64,000 nucleotides of DNA from Agitococcus sp. (GTDB lineage: Bacteria > Pseudomonadota > Gammaproteobacteria > Pseudomonadales > Moraxellaceae). Shown here in pieces: positions 1 through 10,092 of the stretch (position 1 is its first letter; each line of letters starts with the position of its first letter). A program made the translations under genes and the position numbers. The stretch lies in NCBI GenBank assembly GCA_030646715.1, contig JAUSLJ010000011.1:62001-126000 (forward strand), in the 5' to 3' direction. The notes beneath the pieces are model-generated. The model saw only the letters and a program-made list of their open reading frames with translations, ran no database searches and was not told where the DNA came from.

Positions 1-3000
1 CACCAAACAAGGATTTTGCATCCAAGTCCACCAGAATTGACTCAGGTCTGTACCTTTGTTGCCTGTGAGTTTACCCGTGCTATCCATAACTTTTTCAATG
101 CCAATGATGTCACGACCTGCATTCAGGCTAATATTGCCCGCGGCTTCGGGATTAACTTGCCCACTGTTAATAAATAACGGTAAGCCGTCTTTAGCAATCA
201 CTAATTCAGCATTGCCAGATGGCGTATTAAGAGCTGGGCGACCTGCGCTGTAAATCACCGCAGGGGCTAAGTCATCCAAGATGGCTATGTCTTGGCCTGC
301 TTGCATATTGATGCTGCCTGTCCCTGTCCGCACCATCGTCGGTGTCGCTAATGCTTTTAAGGTAGCGGTTGTGACCACAGGTGGATCTTCTTCTGAGGCC
401 ACACTATGCGTCGCAATCACTTTAATACTTAAAGAGCCAGTAGCAAAATCTTTCATACCACTGACGGTGCGTGTTACAGGATCAAAAGTAAGCCAGTCAG
501 GCAAAGGCTGGCCATTGGCGAGTTGAGCCGTGTAACTGACGCTGTCATTTTCGTTACGTGGACGCTCTAAGGGTGCTTGATACAGCCAAAATACATCACT
601 GGTTTGCAATGTTTTATTAAAACGAATACTGCCTTTTTCTGCCTGTAAATCAAACGAGGAAGAATCCCCCCCTGCCAGACTGGCAATTAATAATTCTGTA
701 CCTGTTGGCGATAGACGATTGCCGTTAATTAGCAAATTAGAATTAAAGCTAAACGGATTATTGTTTTGTACAAAGCCATCACTGAGGCTGGCATTGACAT
801 TGATGTTATTAGCCGCTTTGAGCGTTAATATCGGCGCAACACCTGTCTGACTGCGATACAGAGGTTTTAAGCTACTATCAACAGCAGCTAAGTTCCAATT
901 GCTTGCAAGGGTGACATCCCCATTGTTAATACCGACATTGCTATTGACTAGCTCAATGCCTGTGCGAGCCTTGAGATTGTTGATGCCTGTAAACTGACCT
1001 GCAAAACCGATATCTGACTGCTGCACAAACTGCGCTAAAGTCTGGCCATAAAATTCGCTATGGTTGCTATTTGATGCGGTCGTTAACTTTTTACCGTCAC
1101 TGCCATACATACCGAGTGGATCAATAATGCCATCAAAATGTTGATTGCCTGTACTGCTGTCATTGGTATTCCATGTCGCAAAGCCTTCAACAGCCACTTC
1201 ACGCGCACCGATAAAACTGTTGGCATTAGCCACATCTACATTTAAGCCGCCATCAACCAAAATAGGCGCACGCAGATGGACTGTGCCATTGGCTAAACCA
1301 CCTGCACTACCGCCATGTACATCAATGACCGCGCCATTACCAAGACTAATTTTACCGCTGTTATTGGCATTGATATTTTGGTAGCCATAACTGCTATTGA
1401 CTGTACCATCGCCAGTACCTTGTGTCGCTAAGGTGATATTGCCACCGCGCTGGTCGCTCGTACTGGCTGTTGCCAATAAGCTGCCATTAATAACAACACT
1501 GCTACTCCCTGTTAAGCGAATGTCTCCGCCTTTTTGACCTGACGCGTTGACTGTGCCATCGATAATGATATTACCGTTATTACTATCGTTTTGGCCTGCT
1601 CCACCTTTGGCCAGTAAACTGATTTCTTGTGCTTGCAGTGTTTTGCCAGTACCTAGTTGTAAATTACCTTGTTGCGTGGTGACGGCCACTTTGCCATTGA
1701 CTTTACCTGCGGCTAAGGCATCAGCAAGTGCATTTAAATCAACTGCTTGTGTGCTTAATAGGGTAAAACTGCCACCTTGTTGGCCAGTTTTGGCACTGCC
1801 ATTGAGTTGGCCTTGCAAGTTCAACGCACCATTGGCAACCAATTTTAATGTGCCTGCGTCACCACCCTTATTAGCGGCGGCAAAGTTGAGACTAGCCGTT
1901 GGTGCAACATTCAAGGCACCCGTACTTTCAAGCGTGATGTTGCCCGCAGGCGCATAACGTTCAACATCAAAGAATGACTTAGTGATGCCATTAACATCAA
2001 CAACGGCTTGACTACCGAGATTTAAGCCACCATTACCTGCCACTAACTTTACTGCTCCTGCGTTCGCGGTAATTTGTGAATCTACATTAATGCTTGTGGC
2101 ATTAATGGATAATTTTCCGCCTGTCCCTGTTTGTACCTTGGCAACACCTGCGCCAACTTTATCTATCGTCACTTCGCCTGTTGTACGCATACTGATATTT
2201 GTTGCGGTTTCGGCTGATAGGATAGGTGTATGGAAATGAATATCCGCTTTTCCTGCCGTCAAAGAGCCTGTGTCTTTGCCCACAATGCCGCGCTCAGCAA
2301 TCACATCTAAGGTGCTAAAACCACTGAGGATCACATCACCAAAACCGAGCCCTAATTCACCGACACGTAGATTTAATTTGCCTGTCCCTCTCAGAGACTC
2401 GTCACCCGAAGTTTCGAGTTCGTTGGCGAGTATTAATTGGTCGGTGCGAATAGTCACTTCGCCGCCATCACTGCGGATACTGCCACTACTCAAGGTCAGT
2501 TTTTTGCCGACTTGTAAATCTAAATCACCGACAAAACGAATCGTGCCACGACTACGCAAAGCAACATCATCAATAGCGGCGAGTTGCGCTAATAACGACT
2601 GACCGGCGACTAAACCATCGGGAATATCAATCGTCGATAAATTGTTGGTAAAGGTAATATCGGCACTGTTAGCATCAAAGGTTTTCGCTTTGATTTGAAC
2701 CGTAGGCGCAACAACCATATTGCCGACAGTATCCAATGTCACTGAGCCATCCGCCAACAATTTGACGTTATTATCTATGCGTAAGACTCCTGTCGGCGTA
2801 TCGCCATTACTATCGCCATCAATACCAGAGACATTAATCCGTTGAATAGCAACGGCTTTACCACTGCTCAAACGTAATAATGCACCATCACCTGTAATAC
2901 CTTCAAACTCATTACCGTTATCATCAAAATCTGATAACAAACCGACTTGAATGGCTTGCGTACGAACGCGATCTTGGCCGCCTGTCGCTTGCAACACGGT

Positions 3001-6000
3001 ATTTGATTTGACGGTGACTGAGCCTATTTGCAATTCTGGTTCTGGCGCATCTTCATTGACAGGTACAGGTAAATAACTGCGTGCCATGGCGATAATTTCA
3101 GGCGCATGAACGCCGACACGGGGCGCATCAATCACCACATCTGTCGCTGTGGCTTGTAAGATATCCGCGTCCTTACCGCCATGACTAATACCACCCAGCA
3201 CTAAACGACTCGCGCCTAAGTCATTCAATTGTTTGCTATCCACTTTCAGATAACCCGCTAGAGCAGGAATATCACTATCGGCAATTTGCAATTTAGGCGC
3301 AGTAATATTGATATCTGCACCTAAGCCACCCGCCACCGCTTGGCCTTTGATTTTTGCGCCTAAGGTCATTGCCGTGTTGGCACTTAAAATCAATTGTCCT
3401 GCATCTTTCGGTAATGCGGCTTGGCCATTGGCATTATTGCTGGTGAAGTAATTATTCAGGCTAGTAAGTTCAAACTGCGAATATTGTTGCCAGACTTTGC
3501 TTGATTGCACAAAAAAACTGGTGGTACGTGCATCTTTAGCACCACTAAAGACATCGGTGAAATAACCTGCGACGCGCGCTGTACCATCAGGCATGATGGT
3601 ATTAAAGCGCGACAAAGCATCTAAGGCGTTGCTATTGGTATCTTGAACGACACGGAAAGCATTGGGCAAGGTCGCATAACGCCCTGGTAATAAGGTATAA
3701 ATTCCTGCAGGCAAGTCTTTAGTGCCTGATAAATAAACGGCTTTGCCAATTAATGGATCAGCCACTAATTGCGGATCATAAGCGGCCAGTTTGCTTTGAT
3801 TACCCGCAATCACGGCATAAACGGCACGTCCGTCAGCATACAGTGGCACAGACTGAGCTGTACCTGTGGCATAACTGGTGTTATAGGCATTTAACACATT
3901 GCGTGAACCGCCTGTGCCTGCAATCCATTCTTGAGCCTGTAAATCACCGCCACCTGCTAAATTAATGGTTGCGCCTGTAGCTAAATTAATGGTTTTACCA
4001 TTGATAGCGAGTTGTTTTAACGGTGCACTGGTTAAGGTTGGTACGGCAGTGGCTGCACCTGCGGCAGACGTTGCACTGCCATTGTATTGCAGGTTTTGAC
4101 TATCTGCCGTTGTACCGTAAGGAACAGTTGCACCATCTAAGGATACCGAGGTTTCACTACCTGCCAATAGCTCCACTTTTTCGGTGGCAATGACAGGAAT
4201 TTGAATCAATAATGGTGACACTAAATCCACAGGTGATACTGCTTGATAACTCAATTGTGTCATGGCAAAGCTGTCAGTTGCGCTATTCGCCCCGAGAATC
4301 AATTGACCATCGGGTGCACGAACAACACCGCCTTGACTAATATTGGCAGCATTAAAAATAACACTGCCACCCGCCGATAATGGCGTAGCTGATTTTTTGC
4401 CAGTGCTGCGAATATTGACGCTATTTCCTGTCAACTCATTGATTTGTTTATAGGTAAAGGTGCTTTCAGGGTCGGTGGGGTCATCTATGACTTTACTAAT
4501 GCTATTGAGATAACGCCCCATCGCATTGACGATAAATTTGTTTCCAGTTGCTGGATAAATCTGCCCTGCACTGAGGTTTAATTCGGCTGTCGTTTGTAAC
4601 AACCCTGGTGAAGTAGAAACGCGAGCCAAATTGGTCGGGTCACGCAAATAGTCATAGCTTGACGGCGTGACAAAACGTAAGTCACCGCTACTGACGACAG
4701 AAGCCGAGGCAAAACCATCAATCAGGAATTGACCGCCCATATCAATAGCATCGGCTTTGACCGAAAACTTAGACTTATAAAATTGCGGCAATAAATCGGT
4801 AAAATACTCATCATCACGACTGAGGGTTAGGCCATCTTCATCCACAAGCCGTGAGTCAACAGTGTAATTTAGCCCTAAAGCGTCATCAAAGCTGGCAATA
4901 TCTATCGTTGGCACTAAGACATTGATTGTCGTCGCAACAAAGCCTTCACCATCATCTTCTTTTAGCTTATCGACTAATACCGTGGTGTCTTTGGCAAAAC
5001 TGATTCGCATCCGAGGATTACTATCGACGTCGGTCAAAATAGGATTTTCTAAATCATCGGTACTGTAAAATAACGGGTAATTTCCGCCTTGCTGCAAACC
5101 ACTGATATTGACGTAGGGGGCTTCAATGGCAATATTAATTGCAGGGGTGATGTAATCCACTTTACCTGTCAAATCAATTCGATCTTCGACGATTGGCTCG
5201 CCATCCGTGCCTAGAATCGTGGTTAACTTGGTGCCTAGAATCGCTCTTGTTGGAGGACCACGTAATTCAGAGGCATTAATGACAATTTTCCGCCCCATAT
5301 TCAAGGTCACGTCTTCACTAAAGACTTCGGTAAACTCATTATCATCGGCATCTAGTTTGATAACATTACGGAAAAAATTAATCGGCAATGGTGCTTGAGC
5401 TGAGTTTAAGGTTGGATCAACACCTAAACGTAAACTGGTAATGCCGGTATTTGTTAAACTATCAGTGGCAAAATTCAGTACACCGCTGGCTTCTGACTCC
5501 AACAAGAAGTCAACATCACCAGCCTTGATAATTTCGCCTTCCGAACCTTTTGGCATCGGTATCAGTGATTTTGTCAAACTAATTGCCGTTGCACCACCAA
5601 ACGCAATCGAAGTGACAAACGAACCTCGTAACGGGGTAATTTCTAAAGAACCGCCTTCGGTACTGTTACTGCCTGCCTGTCCTTTCATTAAACCGTGAAA
5701 AAACAATCCTTTGGCTGCTCCAATGCGGATTGTTCCTGCATCACTAGCGACTTTTTTGGCAGTGGTACTATCGCCAGAGAATGGCAAATCAAGTACGGCA
5801 TTTGTACCTGAGACATTGATTGTAGCGGCACGCACTTTACTGGCTTCAGTGTCTGCAGCACACGCACCCGAATCTCGGCAATCTTGAACTACGACATAAC
5901 CCGTATCGTTGGTTAATGTCACTGTCCCGCCATCTAACACTCGTCCAGTATGAATAGGCTTATTGGCTAATGTTGCCAAGGGATCAATGAGTGTTGTGCC

Positions 6001-9000
6001 TGAGACATCCAGTAAGGCATTCTCACCCAACCAAACGGATTTACTATCGGAGATTGGCGCGTTGCCATTAACAATCAAACCCGCGACTTGTGAATAGCCA
6101 CCTTTTGCGGTATCTCCCGTTAAGGTAATGCTACCGCCATGCGCAGTAATCGCACCATCAACCGTCACTTGAGTCATGGAGCCAAGAGTAATGGCTGCGC
6201 CTGCATCCGCGTTAATAACTGCATTTTTTTCGACCAGCATCGTCCCTGTAATACCGTCAGCACTAAAATCAGGTTGTGGACTCCATGTGGCAAAATCACC
6301 TGCATAAATACTCAAATTTATCGCTTGGCGGCGTGAGGCATCCTGTTGACCAATTGTCAGTGCGCTATTTGCTTTTGTTGATTCTGTCCAAAGATTGGTT
6401 GCTGTCGGTAATTCAGCAAGTTTATGGAAGTCATTCGTTAAGAAACTAAATTGGCTGAGAGTTAATGTTGTTAAGGCACTGATTTTAGCGTCATATTCTG
6501 CTTGCAAATAAATATGACCAAAGCCTGTTTTATCAAAATAGTTTTCAGGTAGTACCATTACCCACGGGGCATCAACAGGTTGAGTACCGCCAATTTGCAA
6601 ACCTAAAGTACGCAAACTGAGTGTGCCGCCACCATTGAAACCATAACCACGCAACGCTCCTTGTAAATTTAGTTTGCCATTGGCTGGCGGCGCATCGGTC
6701 GGTAATTGCGGAACACCTGTGCCATTACCACCAAACGACAACAAGGTCGGCACATAACTGAGCAAATTGATATTGCCGCCTTTACCCAACGGCACATTAT
6801 TTTTTTGTGCAACAAAACCTGTTGGTAAAACGCGACCACCACTAGAGACATCAATCACACTATTGGCTGCTAGGTTAATCGAACCTGTAAGGTCAGGCGT
6901 ATTGATCTCGGTAATAATGGTTTTAACGATGGCAAAATTATTTTCTGTTGACGTTTCCGTCTTTGTGCCTGCAATCGCTGGGGTGAAGGGGTTGTAAGTC
7001 GTCTCTGTACTTTCGGCGGTTAATCCTGTTGTCGTGTCTGTTTTCTTAATATGAGTCGTTATTTTAGTAATCGCCGTCGCATTTTGCTGCGTACTAATGC
7101 TGACCGAACCACCATTAATGTACGCCGAACCTGTGATTTGGTCGGCATCGCGTCCCGTATCATTCACCCACTGACCGCGTGCGTCTAATACCGCTTTATC
7201 GCCAATCGTGACATCACCTGCTTGCACCATACTCTTATTATCAGGCAAGGTGGTTGACCCTACGACATACGTGCGTCCCGTTCCTGTAATCGCAATTTTG
7301 CCTGCTGTCGCCGTTAATTTGCCATCAACTTTCACCCGTGAACCACTGAGTTTAATGGAGCCGCCTGCTTGTACCGTTAACGCAGCGTCTTCATTAACAA
7401 CCACTTCGCCACCTTGTGTTGGTTTAATGGCAACAGGGTCATCGGCAATAATATTAACGTTGGCAAAACCTGCTAGTTGTAATTTGCTGGCATCAACAGG
7501 AGTCCAATGTAAGAGGTTGGCCGTATCGTTAACCGCTAAGCCATTATCGCTAATCACGCTACTTTTATTGAAGTTTTCAATCACTTCATCTAACGTTTTG
7601 GCATGATTGACCACCACATAACTGGGCAATGATCGTGTATCTGGTAGGTTAGGATTAGGCAATACGGCTTTAACAAAAGCCTCACTCGTTCCCGCGCCAA
7701 AATTAACCGTACCACCTTGTGCTAAATGATTACCTGCCACTTGATGACGACCACTTAAAGCCACCGCCGACACATCACCAGATACTAATGTTGTCGTTAG
7801 ACCATAAACATTTAACGTGCCTGCATTACCACCTTGAATATAACCCGACTCATAGACACTGTGACTTTTGTCTCCGCCTAATATATGGTTGATATAAACG
7901 AGCGAATTATTTGCGCGGTCATGGCGATCAACGAAACGACCTGCAATCCCTGTATAACGCTCATTAGGATTGGCATTGGCAATATCAACGACTCGGCCAT
8001 TGGCATCCACTAACCGCGTCGTGGATAACAAACCGCCCAAATAACTGACATAACCACTATTCAAATTTAACAATGAACCGCTTTTAGTCAACACCTCATT
8101 ACCCGCAAGGGTAATCGTGCCACCGTTTTGCAATAACTGTTCAATGTTACGTTTTACTTGCTGCACATAACCTGTCAAATTGGCTAACGGTGTGCCAACC
8201 CAAGCAATACCATCGTCGCGCGTGCCTGTGATACTGCTATTAATCACCACTGCTGCCCCATAAAGAGGGCTATCTTTTTGCAGAGGAGAATCGGCTAATT
8301 CGTTCAAGCCTAGTCGCGGAATACTGACTAAGGTGCTTTCTATCGGCAATTCGACATTGGCAATACCCGCAACATCAACAATCGCACCTTCGTCGATATA
8401 TACGCGCCCTGCGATTGAGCCATCTCGAATGGCATCTGGAGCAATGTTGCCGTCATTTTGGGCAATGGCGGTAATCGTGACTTTTTGGCTAGGTGCTTCA
8501 ACGAGGGCATTTTTTTCTAAAGTTACGGCTGCGCCATTGAGGTTAATTGAACCTGCTTTAAAATTTTGCGTGGCGGCGGTGGTCGAAATCGTTGTTTCAC
8601 CATTGGCATCTGGCAAAATCGTTGTTAAGGAATTGCCAGTCAATACTAACGAGCCTGTACGGGCAACGGTGGCATCGGTCGCTTGTTTATCTTGCGCGCT
8701 AATAGTGATGCTACCTGCCTGACTGACACTGGTGGTAGCCGCGACAATGCCGTCTTGTTTAATACTTGCACCAAGTAATCTGACATCGCTACGAATACCC
8801 TGCACCATGCCTTGATTCACTAATAAGGCATTATTGCTGGAAGTGGTTGCTGGTGTCGCTTCTTTGGTCACTCCGTCAATACGTTGCGTTAAACCGCCCG
8901 TTAACACAGGGTTAAGTAATAAAGAACCATCTGCCGAGTTTTTTAATGCCACGCCTAAACCTGCCGCCAAAATAATTTGACCATCGACGGAGGAAACTGT

Positions 9001-10092
9001 TCCTGCATTATGAATTTCAGGCGCGGCGATTAACGAAAAACCTAACTTATTAGTCGATATTGTCGCGCCTGATTTTATTTCTATTTTACTGGGTAATAAC
9101 AAATTGCCTTGAGCATCGCTATTATCGGCAAGGGTTTGTGTTTGTCCCGAACCTAAACCTAATAAATTACCATTGGCTGTTGCTGGCCCGACCGAGCTAA
9201 TACCACTTTCTAAAAATAATTGATTACTGGCTTTTAGATAGGCTTCGTTATTGTGTACTTGTAATGATTTAGCAGAGCTGGATAAATACATCGGCAATGA
9301 AGTAGCAATCAGCGAGTGAACATTTACCTGACTGCCTGCACCAAAAATAATGCCATTCGGATTGATTAAATAGATCGAACCATCGGCTTTTATTTTGCCC
9401 ATAATTTGACTGGGCGAAGCATTAGCACTGACACGATTTAATGCCACCCAATCATTCAAACCGTCTTTTTGTGTGCCTTGACTTTGGTCAAAATTCAACG
9501 TTGTTTGCGCACCAATATTGAACGAGTCCCAACTTAAAATCGCTTTTTTTGCTGTTTGTTTTACAGTGACCGTGTACGTATCTGCGCCTGTTAAGGCATC
9601 TTTGGCTTGTGTTTGCGTGGGTAACTCGGCATTTTGCCATAAACAACTAGAGGCATTGACGCAATTAGCTGCGTTATTGGTATTAGCTTGTAAACCACCT
9701 GCAGTAAGTCCATTAACAACGTTACTGATACCCGACTGCTGGGCGGCGCGTTGTGCCGCTTGCGCTTGCAAGATGGAGCTCATGGCTTTGGTTAAATTTG
9801 CCATTGACCGTTGTGCTGTTTCCTTTGCTTGTTGAGGAGTAGAAACAGCTCCCCCGACAATAGGTGTTACCGTTGAACCAACATTCGCGGTGTTATTTGT
9901 TGTTGAGCTTTGTGCTTGAGCCGCTTTCGCCTGTGCAAACCATGCTGCACTACCAACTGGTGCGGCATGACTCAAGACAGGCAATAAGCTCCCCGCCAAC
10001 ACTGGCACACACAAGGCTCGCACAATCGCCACACGTAAAAAACCTTGCGCGCTTAGTCGAACTTGGGGAGCTGGACGGGGATGACGGCTCAT
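1..10092 (-). CDS. Giant filamentous haemagglutinin-type TpsA exoprotein (partial, C-terminus beyond window)
   Basis: The reading frame is open from an ATG at 10092 to base 1, at least 3364 codons, and no stop occurs inside the window, so the protein is C-terminally incomplete here. The start has a clear ribosome site (GGAG, 7 bases upstream). The first ~45 residues form a long signal peptide with a hydrophobic core ending near SHAAP. A TPS/haemagglutination-activity domain follows, with WDSFNIG near residue 190 and NPNGIIFGAG near residue 242, the hallmark of exoproteins exported by two-partner secretion. The remainder is Gly/Asn/Thr/Val-rich repetitive sequence expected to form a long right-handed beta-helix. 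A segment near residues 2120-2140 (LLPGRYATLPNAFRV) resembles the DUF3739 region of very large haemagglutinin-family proteins. It is the last gene of the operon beginning with the TpsB transporter at 17916. The likely role is a surface-exposed or released adhesin; binding target unknown. Confidence 0.93.
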   Translation of the reverse strand, partial: MSRHPRPAPQVRLSAQGFLRVAIVRALCVPVLAGSLLPVLSHAAPVGSAAWFAQAKAAQAQSSTTNNTANVGSTVTPIVGGAVSTPQQAKETAQRSMANLTKAMSSILQAQAAQRAAQQSGISNVVNGLTAGGLQANTNNAANCVNASSCLWQNAELPTQTQAKDALTGADTYTVTVKQTAKKAILSWDSFNIGAQTTLNFDQSQGTQKDGLNDWVALNRVSANASPSQIMGKIKADGSIYLINPNGIIFGAGSQVNVHSLIATSLPMYLSSSAKSLQVHNNEAYLKASNQLFLESGISSVGPATANGNLLGLGSGQTQTLADNSDAQGNLLLPSKIEIKSGATISTNKLGFSLIAAPEIHNAGTVSSVDGQIILAAGLGVALKNSADGSLLLNPVLTGGLTQRIDGVTKEATPATTSSNNALLVNQGMVQGIRSDVRLLGASIKQDGIVAATTSVSQAGSITISAQDKQATDATVARTGSLVLTGNSLTTILPDANGETTISTTAATQNFKAGSINLNGAAVTLEKNALVEAPSQKVTITAIAQNDGNIAPDAIRDGSIAGRVYIDEGAIVDVAGIANVELPIESTLVSIPRLGLNELADSPLQKDSPLYGAAVVINSSITGTRDDGIAWVGTPLANLTGYVQQVKRNIEQLLQNGGTITLAGNEVLTKSGSLLNLNSGYVSYLGGLLSTTRLVDANGRVVDIANANPNERYTGIAGRFVDRHDRANNSLVYINHILGGDKSHSVYESGYIQGGNAGTLNVYGLTTTLVSGDVSAVALSGRHQVAGNHLAQGGTVNFGAGTSEAFVKAVLPNPNLPDTRSLPSYVVVNHAKTLDEVIENFNKSSVISDNGLAVNDTANLLHWTPVDASKLQLAGFANVNIIADDPVAIKPTQGGEVVVNEDAALTVQAGGSIKLSGSRVKVDGKLTATAGKIAITGTGRTYVVGSTTLPDNKSMVQAGDVTIGDKAVLDARGQWVNDTGRDADQITGSAYINGGSVSISTQQNATAITKITTHIKKTDTTTGLTAESTETTYNPFTPAIAGTKTETSTENNFAIVKTIITEINTPDLTGSINLAANSVIDVSSGGRVLPTGFVAQKNNVPLGKGGNINLLSYVPTLLSFGGNGTGVPQLPTDAPPANGKLNLQGALRGYGFNGGGTLSLRTLGLQIGGTQPVDAPWVMVLPENYFDKTGFGHIYLQAEYDAKISALTTLTLSQFSFLTNDFHKLAELPTATNLWTESTKANSALTIGQQDASRRQAINLSIYAGDFATWSPQPDFSADGITGTMLVEKNAVINADAGAAITLGSMTQVTVDGAITAHGGSITLTGDTAKGGYSQVAGLIVNGNAPISDSKSVWLGENALLDVSGTTLIDPLATLANKPIHTGRVLDGGTVTLTNDTGYVVVQDCRDSGACAADTEASKVRAATINVSGTNAVLDLPFSGDSTTAKKVASDAGTIRIGAAKGLFFHGLMKGQAGSNSTEGGSLEITPLRGSFVTSIAFGGATAISLTKSLIPMPKGSEGEIIKAGDVDFLLESEASGVLNFATDSLTNTGITSLRLGVDPTLNSAQAPLPINFFRNVIKLDADDNEFTEVFSEDVTLNMGRKIVINASELRGPPTRAILGTKLTTILGTDGEPIVEDRIDLTGKVDYITPAINIAIEAPYVNISGLQQGGNYPLFYSTDDLENPILTDVDSNPRMRISFAKDTTVLVDKLKEDDGEGFVATTINVLVPTIDIASFDDALGLNYTVDSRLVDEDGLTLSRDDEYFTDLLPQFYKSKFSVKADAIDMGGQFLIDGFASASVVSSGDLRFVTPSSYDYLRDPTNLARVSTSPGLLQTTAELNLSAGQIYPATGNKFIVNAMGRYLNSISKVIDDPTDPESTFTYKQINELTGNSVNIRSTGKKSATPLSAGGSVIFNAANISQGGVVRAPDGQLILGANSATDSFAMTQLSYQAVSPVDLVSPLLIQIPVIATEKVELLAGSETSVSLDGATVPYGTTADSQNLQYNGSATSAAGAATAVPTLTSAPLKQLAINGKTINLATGATINLAGGGDLQAQEWIAGTGGSRNVLNAYNTSYATGTAQSVPLYADGRAVYAVIAGNQSKLAAYDPQLVADPLIGKAVYLSGTKDLPAGIYTLLPGRYATLPNAFRVVQDTNSNALDALSRFNTIMPDGTARVAGYFTDVFSGAKDARTTSFFVQSSKVWQQYSQFELTSLNNYFTSNNANGQAALPKDAGQLILSANTAMTLGAKIKGQAVAGGLGADINITAPKLQIADSDIPALAGYLKVDSKQLNDLGASRLVLGGISHGGKDADILQATATDVVIDAPRVGVHAPEIIAMARSYLPVPVNEDAPEPELQIGSVTVKSNTVLQATGGQDRVRTQAIQVGLLSDFDDNGNEFEGITGDGALLRLSSGKAVAIQRINVSGIDGDSNGDTPTGVLRIDNNVKLLADGSVTLDTVGNMVVAPTVQIKAKTFDANSADITFTNNLSTIDIPDGLVAGQSLLAQLAAIDDVALRSRGTIRFVGDLDLQVGKKLTLSSGSIRSDGGEVTIRTDQLILANELETSGDESLRGTGKLNLRVGELGLGFGDVILSGFSTLDVIAERGIVGKDTGSLTAGKADIHFHTPILSAETATNISMRTTGEVTIDKVGAGVAKVQTGTGGKLSINATSINVDSQITANAGAVKLVAGNGGLNLGSQAVVDVNGITKSFFDVERYAPAGNITLESTGALNVAPTASLNFAAANKGGDAGTLKLVANGALNLQGQLNGSAKTGQQGGSFTLLSTQAVDLNALADALAAGKVNGKVAVTTQQGNLQLGTGKTLQAQEISLLAKGGAGQNDSNNGNIIIDGTVNASGQKGGDIRLTGSSSVVINGSLLATASTSDQRGGNITLATQGTGDGTVNSSYGYQNINANNSGKISLGNGAVIDVHGGSAGGLANGTVHLRAPILVDGGLNVDVANANSFIGAREVAVEGFATWNTNDSSTGNQHFDGIIDPLGMYGSDGKKLTTASNSNHSEFYGQTLAQFVQQSDIGFAGQFTGINNLKARTGIELVNSNVGINNGDVTLASNWNLAAVDSSLKPLYRSQTGVAPILTLKAANNINVNASLSDGFVQNNNPFSFNSNLLINGNRLSPTGTELLIASLAGGDSSSFDLQAEKGSIRFNKTLQTSDVFWLYQAPLERPRNENDSVSYTAQLANGQPLPDWLTFDPVTRTVSGMKDFATGSLSIKVIATHSVASEEDPPVVTTATLKALATPTMVRTGTGSINMQAGQDIAILDDLAPAVIYSAGRPALNTPSGNAELVIAKDGLPLFINSGQVNPEAAGNISLNAGRDIIGIEKVMDSTGKLTGNKGTDLSQFWWTWMQNPCLV